From a virus, in the IMG/VR virus record IMGVR_UViG_3300002231_000119, positions 1 to 25,991 of that record: DNA of 25,991 nucleotides; one strand, 5' to 3'. The position numbers and the translations under genes are program-made. Positions within the stretch are counted from its first letter, which is position 1. Each line of letters begins with the position of its first letter. The notes below the pieces were generated by a model. That model made no database searches. It was not told the origin of the DNA and saw only the letters and a program-made list of their open reading frames with translations. Shown here piece after piece: positions 6,672 to 14,499 of the stretch.

Positions 6672-7586
6672 ATGTCAGAAGAAATTATACAAAGAGCAAT
6701 TGACTCTAATGGTTTTATGACTAGTGCTGCAAGTGCTGCTTATATAAACCCTGAAGTATGGAATAAAGAAGTATTACGATTCCAAGAATCTATGTTAGTT
6801 GTTACTAAATTAGGTAAAACATACAAGGATTTAATGGCTAATCCTGGAGATACATTAAACATTTCAGTTGATGCAGAACCTACTGCAGCTAGTGATTTAA
6901 CAGAAAGTACAGATGTTGCTATTGACGCATTAACTTTCGGTCAAGTTCAATTCACTCCTACAGAAAGAGGAAAAGCTTACCAATTACATGATAAAGAACG
7001 AAGACGAACATTCATTGACTTAATGAGTAATGTTACTATGAAGTTAGGATATGCTTTAGCTCTTAAGAAAGAAACACTTGTTATCTCAACTGTTGTTGCT
7101 GGTGCAGGAAATGCAGTTGTTGCTAATGGTGTTGTATCATCAAATATCGCTTCAAATGATACTATTGATGAAGCAGACATCTTAAATGCTCGTGCAGAAA
7201 TAAAAAAAGACAAGTACACTCCTACAGACTTAATTGTTAGTGTTGGTCAAGAAAGAAGCCTTTTAGGATTATCTCTTTTCAATAACGCTGATAAATTTGG
7301 TGGTAGAGAAGCTGTTCTTGGTGGTAAAATTGGTTTCGCTTTTGGTGTAAACATTTACTGGTCAGACTTAGTTGCTCCTACATCTAACGTATCTAAAGCT
7401 ATCATGCTTGGTATGTCACAAGGTGGAGAACCTGCTTTCGGTATCGCTCAAATTAGTAACCCTAGTATTGAACGACAAAGAGAAGCTTTAGGACGTTATA
7501 CAAGCATTGTAGCTGTTGAAGATTACGATGTTAAAGTATTACACGCTAACGCTATCTGTACTATCGAAACATACGATGCTTACTAA
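6672..7586 (+). CDS. Major capsid protein (HK97 fold)
   Basis: A 304-residue protein following the scaffold. Features fit an HK97-fold shell protein: an N-terminal helix ending NPEVWNKEVLRFQESMLVV, an E-loop-like Gly/Asp segment (ANPGDTLNISVDAEPTAASD), a spine helix region (RRRTFIDLMSNVTMKLGYAL), a P-domain strand LIVSVGQERSLLG, and the late GVNIYWSDLVAP and SIVAVEDYDVKVLHANAICTI strands. Codon use differs slightly from neighbours, with more C-ending codons, as expected for a very highly expressed gene. It has its own GGAG leader and is followed at once by a hairpin-T terminator. Confidence 0.85.
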   Translation: MSEEIIQRAIDSNGFMTSAASAAYINPEVWNKEVLRFQESMLVVTKLGKTYKDLMANPGDTLNISVDAEPTAASDLTESTDVAIDALTFGQVQFTPTERGKAYQLHDKERRRTFIDLMSNVTMKLGYALALKKETLVISTVVAGAGNAVVANGVVSSNIASNDTIDEADILNARAEIKKDKYTPTDLIVSVGQERSLLGLSLFNNADKFGGREAVLGGKIGFAFGVNIYWSDLVAPTSNVSKAIMLGMSQGGEPAFGIAQISNPSIERQREALGRYTSIVAVEDYDVKVLHANAICTIETYDAY

Positions 7587-7587
7587 A

Positions 7588-7612
7588 AGGGTTTAAAACC
7601 CTAATTTTTTTT
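7588..7612 (+). terminator. Hairpin-T terminator after major capsid gene
   Basis: AGGGTTT (7588-7594) and AAACCCT (7596-7602) form a perfect stem, followed by AA and eight T, then further T runs to 7620. It begins one base after the capsid stop codon. Such a site would limit read-through and raise the share of capsid message. Confidence 0.8.
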
Positions 7613-7630
7613 ATTTTTTTATTAAGTAAA

Positions 7631-7873
7631 ATGGTTATCAAGATGAATGTTAAAGAGCGAGAGGAATTTGCAGTAATGAAGAACGAAATTAGTCATATTA
7701 AATATGATGTTGAAGAAATAAAACAAATGCTTATTGAACATACTAAATGGGAAGAAACTAAATATTCAGAACTTGATAAAAAATACGCTCCTATTAGTAC
7801 ACAGACAATAGCTATTGGTAGTTTCTTAACTGCTCTTGGTATTATTGTTACTTTGATTATAATGGTGGTTTAA
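7631..7873 (+). CDS. Small coiled-coil protein with C-terminal membrane anchor
   Basis: An 80-residue protein. Residues 5-50 are a charged helix (EEFAVMKNEISHIKYDVEEI) and residues 58-80 a single hydrophobic segment (AIGSFLTALGIIVTLIIMVV). This layout resembles small XhlA-like viral membrane proteins, which elsewhere belong to lysis or membrane-docking functions, but the position between capsid and connector genes is unusual for a lysis gene. An inner ATG at 7643 would shorten it by four residues. The role is unknown. Confidence 0.7.
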   Translation: MVIKMNVKEREEFAVMKNEISHIKYDVEEIKQMLIEHTKWEETKYSELDKKYAPISTQTIAIGSFLTALGIIVTLIIMVV

Positions 7874-7885
7874 AATAGATATAAA

Positions 7886-8539
7886 ATGGCTTATACAGAT
7901 GTAGATAAAGTTTCAGCTCAATTACACGGTCTTACTATTGATAGTAGTAGTACCCCTAGTGAATATAGTGTTGAGCAGTGGATAAAAGAAGCTGATTCTG
8001 AGATTGATTCTCGTACTGGATTAAGCTTTAGTCCCCAACCAATAAGTAGTGAAATATTTGATTGGGAAGGTAACGATGATATATTAAGGTTATCTAGGGA
8101 GATTGCTGAAATATCATCATTATATTATAATAGTGAGTCTGCTGGAAAAACACCAGTATGGACTTTAAAAACTGAAGATGTTGATTATTATGTTTATGGA
8201 GACTCTGGTGAAATAGAGTTTATTCGTAGTAATTTTAATCCTTTATCTGGTAAAAAAAGATTTAAATTATTCGGTCTTAGTGGAAAATATATTGTTCCAC
8301 CTACAGTATCAAGATTAAGTACTTTGATGGTTTCTAGTCGTGTTATAGAAACTATTATTCAAGATCAATCTTTCTCTAATAGCGGTGGTGATGTTCAAGT
8401 TGGTACTATAAAGGTTGGTAATCCTAGTGATTTTAGTATTAATAGTATTAACGCTGTGAAGAAAGAAATTGATTCATTATTTGATAAGGTTATGGGTACT
8501 TTTAAGAGTTATCGCATAACTAGAGCTTACGATTTATAA
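7886..8539 (+). CDS. Head-tail connector protein (adaptor, gp6-like)
   Basis: A 217-residue protein in the position of the adaptor that binds beneath the portal. The N-terminus MAYTDVDKVSAQLHGL and the helix VEQWIKEADSEIDSRTGLSF match the general layout of such adaptors (a short helix, then a helix with regularly spaced acidic residues and RTG). It is followed by a beta-rich middle (VDYYVYGDSGEIEFIRS) and C-terminal helices. The next three genes fit stopper, tail terminator and gp10-like proteins, which supports the role. Its TAA stop is contained in the TATA-like TTTATAAA at 8533. Confidence 0.65.
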   Translation: MAYTDVDKVSAQLHGLTIDSSSTPSEYSVEQWIKEADSEIDSRTGLSFSPQPISSEIFDWEGNDDILRLSREIAEISSLYYNSESAGKTPVWTLKTEDVDYYVYGDSGEIEFIRSNFNPLSGKKRFKLFGLSGKYIVPPTVSRLSTLMVSSRVIETIIQDQSFSNSGGDVQVGTIKVGNPSDFSINSINAVKKEIDSLFDKVMGTFKSYRITRAYDL

Positions 8540-8567
8540 AGGCTCAACAATATAATATAAAGGTATA
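8533..8567 (+). promoter_or_regulatory. Second copy of promoter-like intergenic element
   Basis: TTTATAAA (8533-8540) overlaps the stop codon of the adaptor gene and is followed by GGCTCAACAATATAATATAA, nearly identical to 2970-2989. The stretch from 8548 to 8567 (CAATATAATATAAAGGTATA) is repeated base for base at 14786-14805. It ends five bases before an ATG. It could be an internal promoter, a conserved ribosome-binding leader (AAGGT), or both. Confidence 0.45.
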
Positions 8568-8571
8568 TATA

Positions 8572-8958
8572 ATGGCAACATTAACGAGTTTTAGAACTGC
8601 ACTTGATAATAAGATATGGAATGCTGGTATTAGTCGTTCTGTAACTATCTATAGTGGTGATTCTGAGAGTGTTGATGATTACGGTGATGTATATACAACT
8701 TTAGATTCCGGAACAACTAGTAAGTCTGTTCCTTATAATACATTTAGTTACCAAAGAGACTTCTTGAAATGGGGTACTCTTGGTGATGGAGAGACTGAAA
8801 TGGCTTTCCCTTATACAACAACTATTAATCCTGAGAGTATTGTCGTTGATAGTAACGATATTGTTTCTTCTTATGAGGTTATGGATGTTGAAGATTTTAA
8901 GTTTGGTAATGGTATCGTGGCTAAGGTAGCTCGATTAAAAATATTACTTAATGAATAG
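8572..8958 (+). CDS. Head closure (stopper-like) protein
   Basis: A 128-residue protein, beta-rich after residue 20 (SVTIYSGDSESVDDYGDVYT, then WGTLGDGETEMAFPYTTTI). Size, beta content and position between the adaptor and a tail-terminator-like gene fit the head-closure ring (SPP1 gp16 type) that holds DNA in the filled head. The family assignment rests mainly on gene order. Confidence 0.5.
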   Translation: MATLTSFRTALDNKIWNAGISRSVTIYSGDSESVDDYGDVYTTLDSGTTSKSVPYNTFSYQRDFLKWGTLGDGETEMAFPYTTTINPESIVVDSNDIVSSYEVMDVEDFKFGNGIVAKVARLKILLNE

Positions 8959-8978
8959 AACACGAGGTGTTTAGAACT

Positions 8979-9407
8979 ATGACAACGAGGTCAAGTATAT
9001 TTAGTACTATAAAGAGTGCGTTAACAAGTGCTAGTCTTACTGCTAGTGATTTATCTGATAGTTCTATTTCTGTTTCTATTCGTGGAGAATATAATAATAA
9101 TGCTAAAAATAAGAGTAAGCTTCCAGTGGTTACTATATCTAAGGCTGAACTACCGAGTGTTGATACTCCATTTTTTAATTCTGATAAAGCTTTTGATAGT
9201 AGAAGGGAAGCTAAGGTTATGATTGATATATTTGCTACTAAGAATACTCATATTGACCAGTTGAGTCAACAAATAGATAATTATATATCTACTAATGGTA
9301 TTAGTGGTTTATCAGTTATTGGTTTTGATGAGGATGATGAATTACAAAGTCCTAATAGTAACCTTGCTCATCATAAGAGTTTATTTTATACTTTTAAGGT
9401 GAGATAA
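8979..9407 (+). CDS. Tail terminator-like / minor tail protein
   Basis: A 142-residue protein with an N-terminal helix (SSIFSTIKSALTSASL), strands LPVVTISKAEL and REAKVMIDIFATKNTHID, and a helix DQLSQQIDNYIS. This alpha/beta pattern and position match the tail-terminator or tail-completion proteins that cap the tail tube. ATG 8979 is preferred to GTG 8967 because GAGGTG (8963-8968) is well spaced for it. The end lies two bases before the next start. Confidence 0.5.
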   Translation: MTTRSSIFSTIKSALTSASLTASDLSDSSISVSIRGEYNNNAKNKSKLPVVTISKAELPSVDTPFFNSDKAFDSRREAKVMIDIFATKNTHIDQLSQQIDNYISTNGISGLSVIGFDEDDELQSPNSNLAHHKSLFYTFKVR

Positions 9408-9409
9408 GA

Positions 9410-9832
9410 ATGGTTGAAACTAAATTTATTATTAAGACTAATGCGAAACAAGTCGCTAATAATATTGCTCATCGTATAGATATTATGAAAAGTAATGGTA
9501 AAGATGTTACTCGTGAAGTAGCAAAATATGGTAAAAATTATGCTCAAAGTATAGCTCCTGCTGACACCGGTGATACAATAAGGGCTATTACGTGGTCTAA
9601 GGGTAAAACACCTGCTAGTGCTACTGTAGTATTTGGTAATGGTCATCCTGAGATAAAAAATCGTATTGGTAATTTTACCAAGTATATGAATGATACAAAA
9701 AGAGGAAGTCCTCAGTTTAATCATTTTAGAACTGGAAAACCTCATTTTATAGAAATTACATCCGATAGAGTCCGTGGAAGATTCAGTAAGGGTATGAGAA
9801 GGGTTGTTAACGCTTTCGTTAACGGTAAATAA
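9410..9832 (+). CDS. HK97 gp10-like head-tail/tail completion protein
   Basis: A 140-residue basic protein. The segment VAKYGKNYAQSIAPADTGD followed by TIRAITWSKG is the typical gp10-family signature (a helix, then a Pro-x-Asp-Thr-Gly turn and a beta strand); VVFGNGHPEIKNRIGN gives the following strand-turn. The C-terminus SDRVRGRFSKGMRRVVNAFV is basic and helical. The gene follows the terminator-like gene with only two bases between and precedes the major tail protein, the usual order. Confidence 0.75.
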   Translation: MVETKFIIKTNAKQVANNIAHRIDIMKSNGKDVTREVAKYGKNYAQSIAPADTGDTIRAITWSKGKTPASATVVFGNGHPEIKNRIGNFTKYMNDTKRGSPQFNHFRTGKPHFIEITSDRVRGRFSKGMRRVVNAFVNGK

Positions 9833-9839
9833 AAATAAT

Positions 9840-9854
9840 GGAGAATAAAACAAA
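9840..9854 (+). promoter_or_regulatory. Ribosome binding leader of the major tail gene, GGAGAATAAAACAAA
   Basis: GGAG at 9840-9843 precedes ATG 9855 by an 11-base A-rich spacer. It equals the capsid leader at 6657-6671 except for one base, suggesting shared tuning of the two most abundant virion proteins. Confidence 0.55.
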
Positions 9855-10367
9855 ATGACTGCAATAGATAGAGAATTTGTAACAATTTATATAGCTCCTG
9901 TAGACACTAATGGGAGTAACTTAGCTGCTTCTGATGCTGTTAATGGAGAGATAACAAGTCATAATTTGACTGGTGGAAATCAAGATGTAGAGAGTGTACC
10001 TGCTTTTGGTGGGTTTATTGATAAACGTAAACCTAGAGAACAATTTGAAATTAGTATGGATGTAGTTCCTAAATTAAGTGCTACTGCTTCTGAGACTGAC
10101 CGTTGGGATGTTTATAAGTATGGTGCTACAGGCTCATCTAATGGTGAAGGTAACTCTTACTCAATATTTGTTACTGCTGTTGATGGTACTAACTATAAAA
10201 CTAGTGCTTTTAACAATGTTAAGTTGACTAATTGGGAACCATCTCATAATGCTGATGATAACTATACAGGTACTGCTACTTGGAAATTTAGTCCTGAAAC
10301 TGATACTGGAGCTGCTAACCTTAAAACTAGTGCTTTAGTATCAAGTGACGCTTTCTTTGATTGGTAA
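9855..10367 (+). CDS. Major tail (tube) protein
   Basis: A 170-residue, mostly beta protein (FVTIYIAPVDTNG, FEISMDVVPKLSATAS, YSIFVTAVDGTNYKT, NYTGTATWKFSP) with the strand pattern of siphovirus tail tube subunits; its LTNWEPSHNADDNYTGTATW stretch is the usual late strand pair. Gene order (after the gp10-like gene, before the chaperone and tape measure) agrees. The gene has the same strong-looking leader as the capsid gene and is followed by a terminator, fitting a highly expressed single-gene message. Confidence 0.75.
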   Translation: MTAIDREFVTIYIAPVDTNGSNLAASDAVNGEITSHNLTGGNQDVESVPAFGGFIDKRKPREQFEISMDVVPKLSATASETDRWDVYKYGATGSSNGEGNSYSIFVTAVDGTNYKTSAFNNVKLTNWEPSHNADDNYTGTATWKFSPETDTGAANLKTSALVSSDAFFDW

Positions 10368-10380
10368 GCTTTACTTTAAT

Positions 10381-10410
10381 GGGATTTTATAATCCCCTTT
10401 TAATTTTTTT
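10381..10410 (+). terminator. Hairpin-T terminator after major tail gene
   Basis: GGGATT (10381-10386), loop TTAT, AATCCC (10391-10396), then CTTTTAATTTTTTT. It lies 13 bases after the stop codon of the tail tube gene. The arrangement mirrors that of the capsid gene. Confidence 0.75.
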
Positions 10411-10427
10411 AAATGATGTGGTAAGAA

Positions 10428-10742
10428 ATGAATAATAGAAATGATACTAAAGAGTTTTTAGATGAAGTAAGTAAATACTTATTTCTTAATATAAAATATA
10501 ATAATACTAAACCTAACGTTATGGTTCACAAGGCTTTCACCCAATTTTGCTGGGATAACGCTGATGGTAGTTACCTTCAAGGATTAAAATTATTAATGGA
10601 TAATTACAGTCTTGATTATAAGTACGAGTCTTTATTTCTTCAAATTGAGGATTTAAAGAGTAGTATATTGGAGTTAACAGACCAATTAAAACAACCTGTT
10701 GAAGAAAAGAGTAAACATAAGTTTTACGGAGAAAGGATTTAA
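10428..10742 (+). CDS. Unknown 104-residue protein at start of tail-assembly unit
   Basis: An alpha-helical protein beginning MNNRNDTKEFLDEVSKYLFL. Residues 30-55 (PNVMVHKAFTQFCWDNADGS, then YLQGLKLLMDNY) form a compact helical unit, and residues 62-95 (ESLFLQIEDLKSSILELTDQ) a likely coiled coil for oligomerisation. The last residues are basic. No family is recognised with confidence; the layout could suit a small DNA-binding or regulatory protein, or another chaperone component. It is the first gene after the tail-tube terminator and the next gene begins two bases after its stop. Confidence 0.6.
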   Translation: MNNRNDTKEFLDEVSKYLFLNIKYNNTKPNVMVHKAFTQFCWDNADGSYLQGLKLLMDNYSLDYKYESLFLQIEDLKSSILELTDQLKQPVEEKSKHKFYGERI

Positions 10743-10744
10743 AA

Positions 10745-11098
10745 ATGTTTGAAATATATACTAAAGAAGTTGAGATTAAGGAGCCTAGTGGTAATGTTGT
10801 TAAATATAAGTTACGACCACTTAATGGTAGGTTCCTACCAAAGTTATATAGTGTCATTAACGTAATGCAGAAAGCTAATGAGATTAATAAAGATTTACCT
10901 GATGAAGAACGTAATGCTAAAGCTTTAGAGTCTTTTGACGAAGATACTGTTGGTAAACTACATACTTTAATCTTTGAGACTTTAAAGAGTAGTTATCCTA
11001 AAGAGGATGATAAACAACTCTCTGAATTTGCTAGTCAAAATCTTATGAGTTTCATTGGTGCATTAATAGAAGTTAATATAGGAAATGGTAACGAGTAA
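10745..11098 (+). CDS. Tail assembly chaperone, first part (gpG-like)
   Basis: A 117-residue acidic-helical protein (beta start FEIYTKEVEIKEPSGNVVKY, then KLRPLNGRFLPKLYSVINVM and helices to the end) between tail tube and tape measure genes, the normal place of the chaperone that coats the tape measure protein during tail assembly. The following 79-residue gene overlaps it by 14 bases in the +1 frame, as in split G/T chaperone pairs. Identification rests on position, size and overlap. Confidence 0.6.
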   Translation: MFEIYTKEVEIKEPSGNVVKYKLRPLNGRFLPKLYSVINVMQKANEINKDLPDEERNAKALESFDEDTVGKLHTLIFETLKSSYPKEDDKQLSEFASQNLMSFIGALIEVNIGNGNE

Positions 11099-11324
11099 GT
11101 CACTTCGTGATACTAGTGATTTTCTCAATAGTATCTCTAAGAAGAAGTCTTTTAAGCCGTCTGATTTAGAATTTGCTTATTATCTTCTTGCTAAAGAGTT
11201 TGGTATTACTCTTGATAAAATACTACTTTACCCTGTACCTTACCTTATTGGTTTGATTAGTACACATAATTATATTAAAGAAGAGGATTATAAGGCTCAA
11301 AAAGCAGCTAATAGAAAAAGATAA
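11085..11324 (+). CDS. Tail assembly chaperone, second part (T-like)
   Basis: A 79-residue protein; residues 25-55 (DLEFAYYLLAKEFGITLDKI, LLYPVPYLIGLI) match the pattern seen in the C-terminal T part of viral tail chaperones, and the C-terminus is basic. ATG 11085 lies inside the previous gene, whose stop is at 11096-11098. The frame is closed upstream by TAG at 11079-11081, so a +1 shift joining both products would have to occur within 17 bases; separate initiation at the overlapping ATG is simpler. The tape measure starts two bases after its stop. Confidence 0.6.
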   Translation: MVTSKSLRDTSDFLNSISKKKSFKPSDLEFAYYLLAKEFGITLDKILLYPVPYLIGLISTHNYIKEEDYKAQKAANRKR

Positions 11325-11326
11325 AA

Positions 11327-12463
11327 ATGGTTTCCGATAAAGAAATACTTGAAATACTAATTAGAGTTAGAGATGAAGCTAGTAAAAAGTTACATTCTGT
11401 TAATAAAAGTATAAAGAATGCTGATGGAACTGTTAAGGGTTTTAATAAAAATCTTGATAATTTTAATAAAGCTCAAGGTAAACTAGATAAAGTGCTTAAG
11501 CGTAATCGTGTACAATTTGCTGGTTGGGCATTAAGCATAATGTTCTTTGGAATGGCTTTACAACGAGTGTTTGGTCAAGTGTGGAAGTCAGGTACAAAGA
11601 CTTTTCAAGATGTTATGCACTCTGTAGAGGGAACTACTACACAATTTGATATGCTCAATGGTAGTATGAAGTACTTAGGTTTCTCTGTTGGTGAAGCTCT
11701 TGAACCACTTGCTGCTATATTAATACCTATTGTTGATGAAATTACTGATTGGGTTCGTGCTAATCCTGAAATTACTCGTGGTATTATTGCTTGGGGAATT
11801 GCTCTTGGTACTATATTTACTGTTGGTGGAGCAGGTGTACTTGCTATCAATGGTTTTAGAGACCTTAAAGCATTAATATCTGGAGCTAATACTAATGCCT
11901 TAACTCTAGCTGATACCATTGGTAGAATAGCTGGTACAGTTATAATAGTACAAGCAGCTTTTGAAGTTATTACTGGTAAGCAAGATTTATTTGAAGCTAT
12001 AGATAGTTTATTACTTGGTGCTGGGTTATTAGCTGGTGCTACTACACCTTGGGGTGCTGCTCTTATAACAATCGGTGTTGCATTAAGTTTGTTACCAGAG
12101 GATTTTAAGGCTAGAGTAGTTTCTTTTCTCGGCGGTATTGTAGGAGTGATAATAACAGGACTATATGCTATTATTGATACTGCATTGTTACCATTATTTT
12201 CTATAATAAATGGTTTAATAAGAACTTATAATTTTATTAAAGGTGAATCAGTACCAGAGTTAAATCAATATGCTATGACGAAAGCTTCAGCTGCTAAAAC
12301 AGTAGATTTATTTAAAACAGCATTTGGTGATAAAGAAGCCACACAAAGAGTTGTAGATAATAATTATAAACCACAAATATTTGTTAATGTTGAACTTGAT
12401 GGTCAAGAAATAGCAACTAATACATCTTTAAGAATAATAGATAACTTAAACACTACAGGATAA
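11327..12463 (+). CDS. Tape measure protein (short)
   Basis: A 378-residue protein that would set tail length and move into the cell envelope on DNA delivery. The N-terminal 65 residues are a charged helix (EILEILIRVRDEASKKLHSV ... DKVLKRNRVQF), followed by several hydrophobic stretches (about 66-82, 122-136, 152-176, 203-218, 228-258, 268-300) and a C-terminal beta-like tail (QIFVNVELDGQEIATNT), as in other tape measures. At roughly 1.5 angstrom per residue, a family rule of thumb, this implies a tail of about 55-60 nm, short for a siphovirus. It lies after the chaperone pair and before distal tail proteins. Confidence 0.8.
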   Translation: MVSDKEILEILIRVRDEASKKLHSVNKSIKNADGTVKGFNKNLDNFNKAQGKLDKVLKRNRVQFAGWALSIMFFGMALQRVFGQVWKSGTKTFQDVMHSVEGTTTQFDMLNGSMKYLGFSVGEALEPLAAILIPIVDEITDWVRANPEITRGIIAWGIALGTIFTVGGAGVLAINGFRDLKALISGANTNALTLADTIGRIAGTVIIVQAAFEVITGKQDLFEAIDSLLLGAGLLAGATTPWGAALITIGVALSLLPEDFKARVVSFLGGIVGVIITGLYAIIDTALLPLFSIINGLIRTYNFIKGESVPELNQYAMTKASAAKTVDLFKTAFGDKEATQRVVDNNYKPQIFVNVELDGQEIATNTSLRIIDNLNTTG

Positions 12464-12468
12464 TTAAA

Positions 12469-12888
12469 ATGACTTATATAAAAATTACTTATAACTCAAC
12501 AACTTATGTTGTTAATGGAACTAGTGTTACTGTTGCTGGACAATCAAATACTTTTAGTAAACCAAATGCTAACGGTACTGATATTGTAGAGGTACAAACA
12601 CAATCGTTTAATAACCCATTGTATAATATTGGCGGTATTCACTTTACTGGAGCTTCAGGAACATTATCATATCCAATATTACTTAGTATGTTAAAACATA
12701 AATATGACGGTACCAATGCTATTACTTTGGAGGTACAGTATGGTAATGGTACTAATTTGGTTGGTAGTGATGGTGTAACAACTAGTATTCCTGTTATTGT
12801 TAAGAGTTTTAACTTCCCAATCAATACTGGTGATACTGATGATGGTTATATGCCAGTAGCATCTTTAAACCTTATAGAAACAAAATGA
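12469..12888 (+). CDS. Distal tail-like protein
   Basis: A 139-residue beta-rich protein (YIKITYNSTTYVVNGTSVTV, YNIGGIHFTGASGTLSYPI, IPVIVKSFNFPINTGDTDDG). Between tape measure and hub genes, viruses usually encode the distal tail (Dit) protein or a small tube-end protein with a similar fold, so that is the likely role. Its stop overlaps the hub start (ATGA at 12885). Confidence 0.5.
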   Translation: MTYIKITYNSTTYVVNGTSVTVAGQSNTFSKPNANGTDIVEVQTQSFNNPLYNIGGIHFTGASGTLSYPILLSMLKHKYDGTNAITLEVQYGNGTNLVGSDGVTTSIPVIVKSFNFPINTGDTDDGYMPVASLNLIETK

Positions 12889-14129
12889 GCTTTACAACTT
12901 GGAAAATAGAAAGATATGCTTTTGTAGATAATGCTTGGAGTAGCACTGCTGATACACTAACAGATTTTTATGACCCTGTAGTTAATAATAAGATTGGTGA
13001 CACTGTTGATACTTTTGCTTTTAAAATAGTTAATTTTAATAATACTTATGATAATTATTTTAGTGCTAGTGATAAGATTGTTATTAGTCGTGCTATAGAC
13101 ACTACATCATTAACAAGTAGTGATACTTTAATTAGTGGTATTGTAAAGAGTGTTCCTAATGAAGATAGTTATAATCAAGATTTTATACGTGTTGAAGGGG
13201 TTAATTTCTCTGAGACTTTAGCTCGTGCATTAGTTTTTATTGATGCTACAGGACTTACTATCCCACAGTTTATACAACAAGCTCTTAATCATATTGCTGC
13301 TTATAACGATAATTTTAAGGTTGAGTGGGATTCAGTTAATAACCCTACATTAAAAACTGATGGTACAACATTTCCCACAGTTACTGAAAAATGGTTTAAT
13401 AAAAGTTTATTAAAATTATTAGAGAAATATAGTAGTAAATTAGTTACTGAGGATGTTAATTATTACTGGTATGTTAGTGTTGATAACAAGCTTGTTTGGA
13501 AACCTAGAGAAGCTACTGTTACTAGCTCTTTCAACTCATCGACTGATGATTATAAAAGTATTAAAACAAAGAAGGATACTAAGGATGTTTATAACTTTGT
13601 TATTATGAAGGGTGGTTATAGTCCTGGTGGTCAACCAATAGGAACCAGAGTTGTTAATAACATATCATTAGCAAAACATGGTTTTAAACCAAAAATTATT
13701 ATTAGTCAACATAAGTATGCAGAGAATAACATGAGTCTTGATTTAGGTGGTGATGCTAATAGTCGTTATCCATCTAGTTATCCTTTTACTACTAAATGGG
13801 TTAGTAGTGTTACATCAACTACAGCACCTGCTTGTACTATAGGAAGTACTATATCTATTGGTAGTGATGATGAATATGATGTTGCTATTGTCAGAGAAGC
13901 TAAGTATCAGTTAGAGGTAGAAGCTAATTCTTTTCTTGATGAAAGGGGTAAGGGTAAACTAATGACTGAAATAGTGTTTGACGCTGGTAAAGGATGGAGT
14001 ATTGGTGATGTTATTAATATTACAATGGCTAGTATTGGTAAGGAGAATAATCCAATGAGGGTTAGTGATGCTCAATATAACACTGATAGTGATTCATATA
14101 CTTTGATTGAAGACGAGGGTACGATATAA
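12885..14129 (+). CDS. Tail hub / tail-tip protein (Tal or gp27-like)
   Basis: A 414-residue protein. The first 100 residues (TDFYDPVVNNKIGDTVDTFA, FKIVNF, KIVISRAIDT, DTLISGIVKSVPNED) follow the barrel-domain pattern of baseplate hub proteins (gp27/late-control D fold). The central part has GLTIPQFIQQALNHIAAYND and ends with EVEANSFLDERGKGKLMTEI and WSIGDVINITMASIGKENNP, the latter typical of the second hub barrel. No peptidase or glycosidase motif is visible, so the tip would carry no enzyme here. It would cap the tube and anchor the fibre-side proteins that follow. Confidence 0.65.
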   Translation: MSFTTWKIERYAFVDNAWSSTADTLTDFYDPVVNNKIGDTVDTFAFKIVNFNNTYDNYFSASDKIVISRAIDTTSLTSSDTLISGIVKSVPNEDSYNQDFIRVEGVNFSETLARALVFIDATGLTIPQFIQQALNHIAAYNDNFKVEWDSVNNPTLKTDGTTFPTVTEKWFNKSLLKLLEKYSSKLVTEDVNYYWYVSVDNKLVWKPREATVTSSFNSSTDDYKSIKTKKDTKDVYNFVIMKGGYSPGGQPIGTRVVNNISLAKHGFKPKIIISQHKYAENNMSLDLGGDANSRYPSSYPFTTKWVSSVTSTTAPACTIGSTISIGSDDEYDVAIVREAKYQLEVEANSFLDERGKGKLMTEIVFDAGKGWSIGDVINITMASIGKENNPMRVSDAQYNTDSDSYTLIEDEGTI

Positions 14130-14130
14130 A

Positions 14131-14496
14131 ATGATTACAGATACTTTTTTACAACGAATTGCAGGACTTATTAATGGAGAGAGTGTACTAGTTCCTAGTT
14201 ATGCTGCTTTTAGTAGTGATGTTATTACTGCTAGTGGTACTGATACTAGTTTACCTTCAGAGCTTGATAGTCCTCGTTTAAACATTACTAATAGTAGGTC
14301 TAATAATACTACTACTTATTCCTTTACTCGTTCTGGAGCTCTTGCTAATAGTTCTGGTGATTATCTTAATGCTATGGCTATTATTGATAGTGCTACTGGT
14401 GGTTATGTATTATCAGAAGCTACTATTCCTAATTTTTTACATACTACAGCTTTCGACATTAATGTTAATTGGAAAGTTAGTGTTGAGAGGATTTAG
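14131..14496 (+). CDS. Small tail-tip / baseplate protein, unknown family
   Basis: A 121-residue Ser/Thr/Asn-rich protein beginning MITDTFLQRIAGLINGESVL. The middle (TYSFTRSGALANSSGDYLNA) and the end (TTAFDINVNWKVSVERI) look like the strands of a jelly-roll or immunoglobulin-like virion module. ATG 14131 follows the hub stop by one base; an in-frame TTG at 14107 inside the hub gene is not favoured. The gene order suggests a baseplate or collar component. Confidence 0.6.
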   Translation: MITDTFLQRIAGLINGESVLVPSYAAFSSDVITASGTDTSLPSELDSPRLNITNSRSNNTTTYSFTRSGALANSSGDYLNAMAIIDSATGGYVLSEATIPNFLHTTAFDINVNWKVSVERI

Positions 14497-14499
14497 AAA

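Noticed and set aside
9386-9853. Leftward 155-codon frame
   Set aside because: It is antisense to the gp10-like gene, which has a recognisable motif and fits the gene order.
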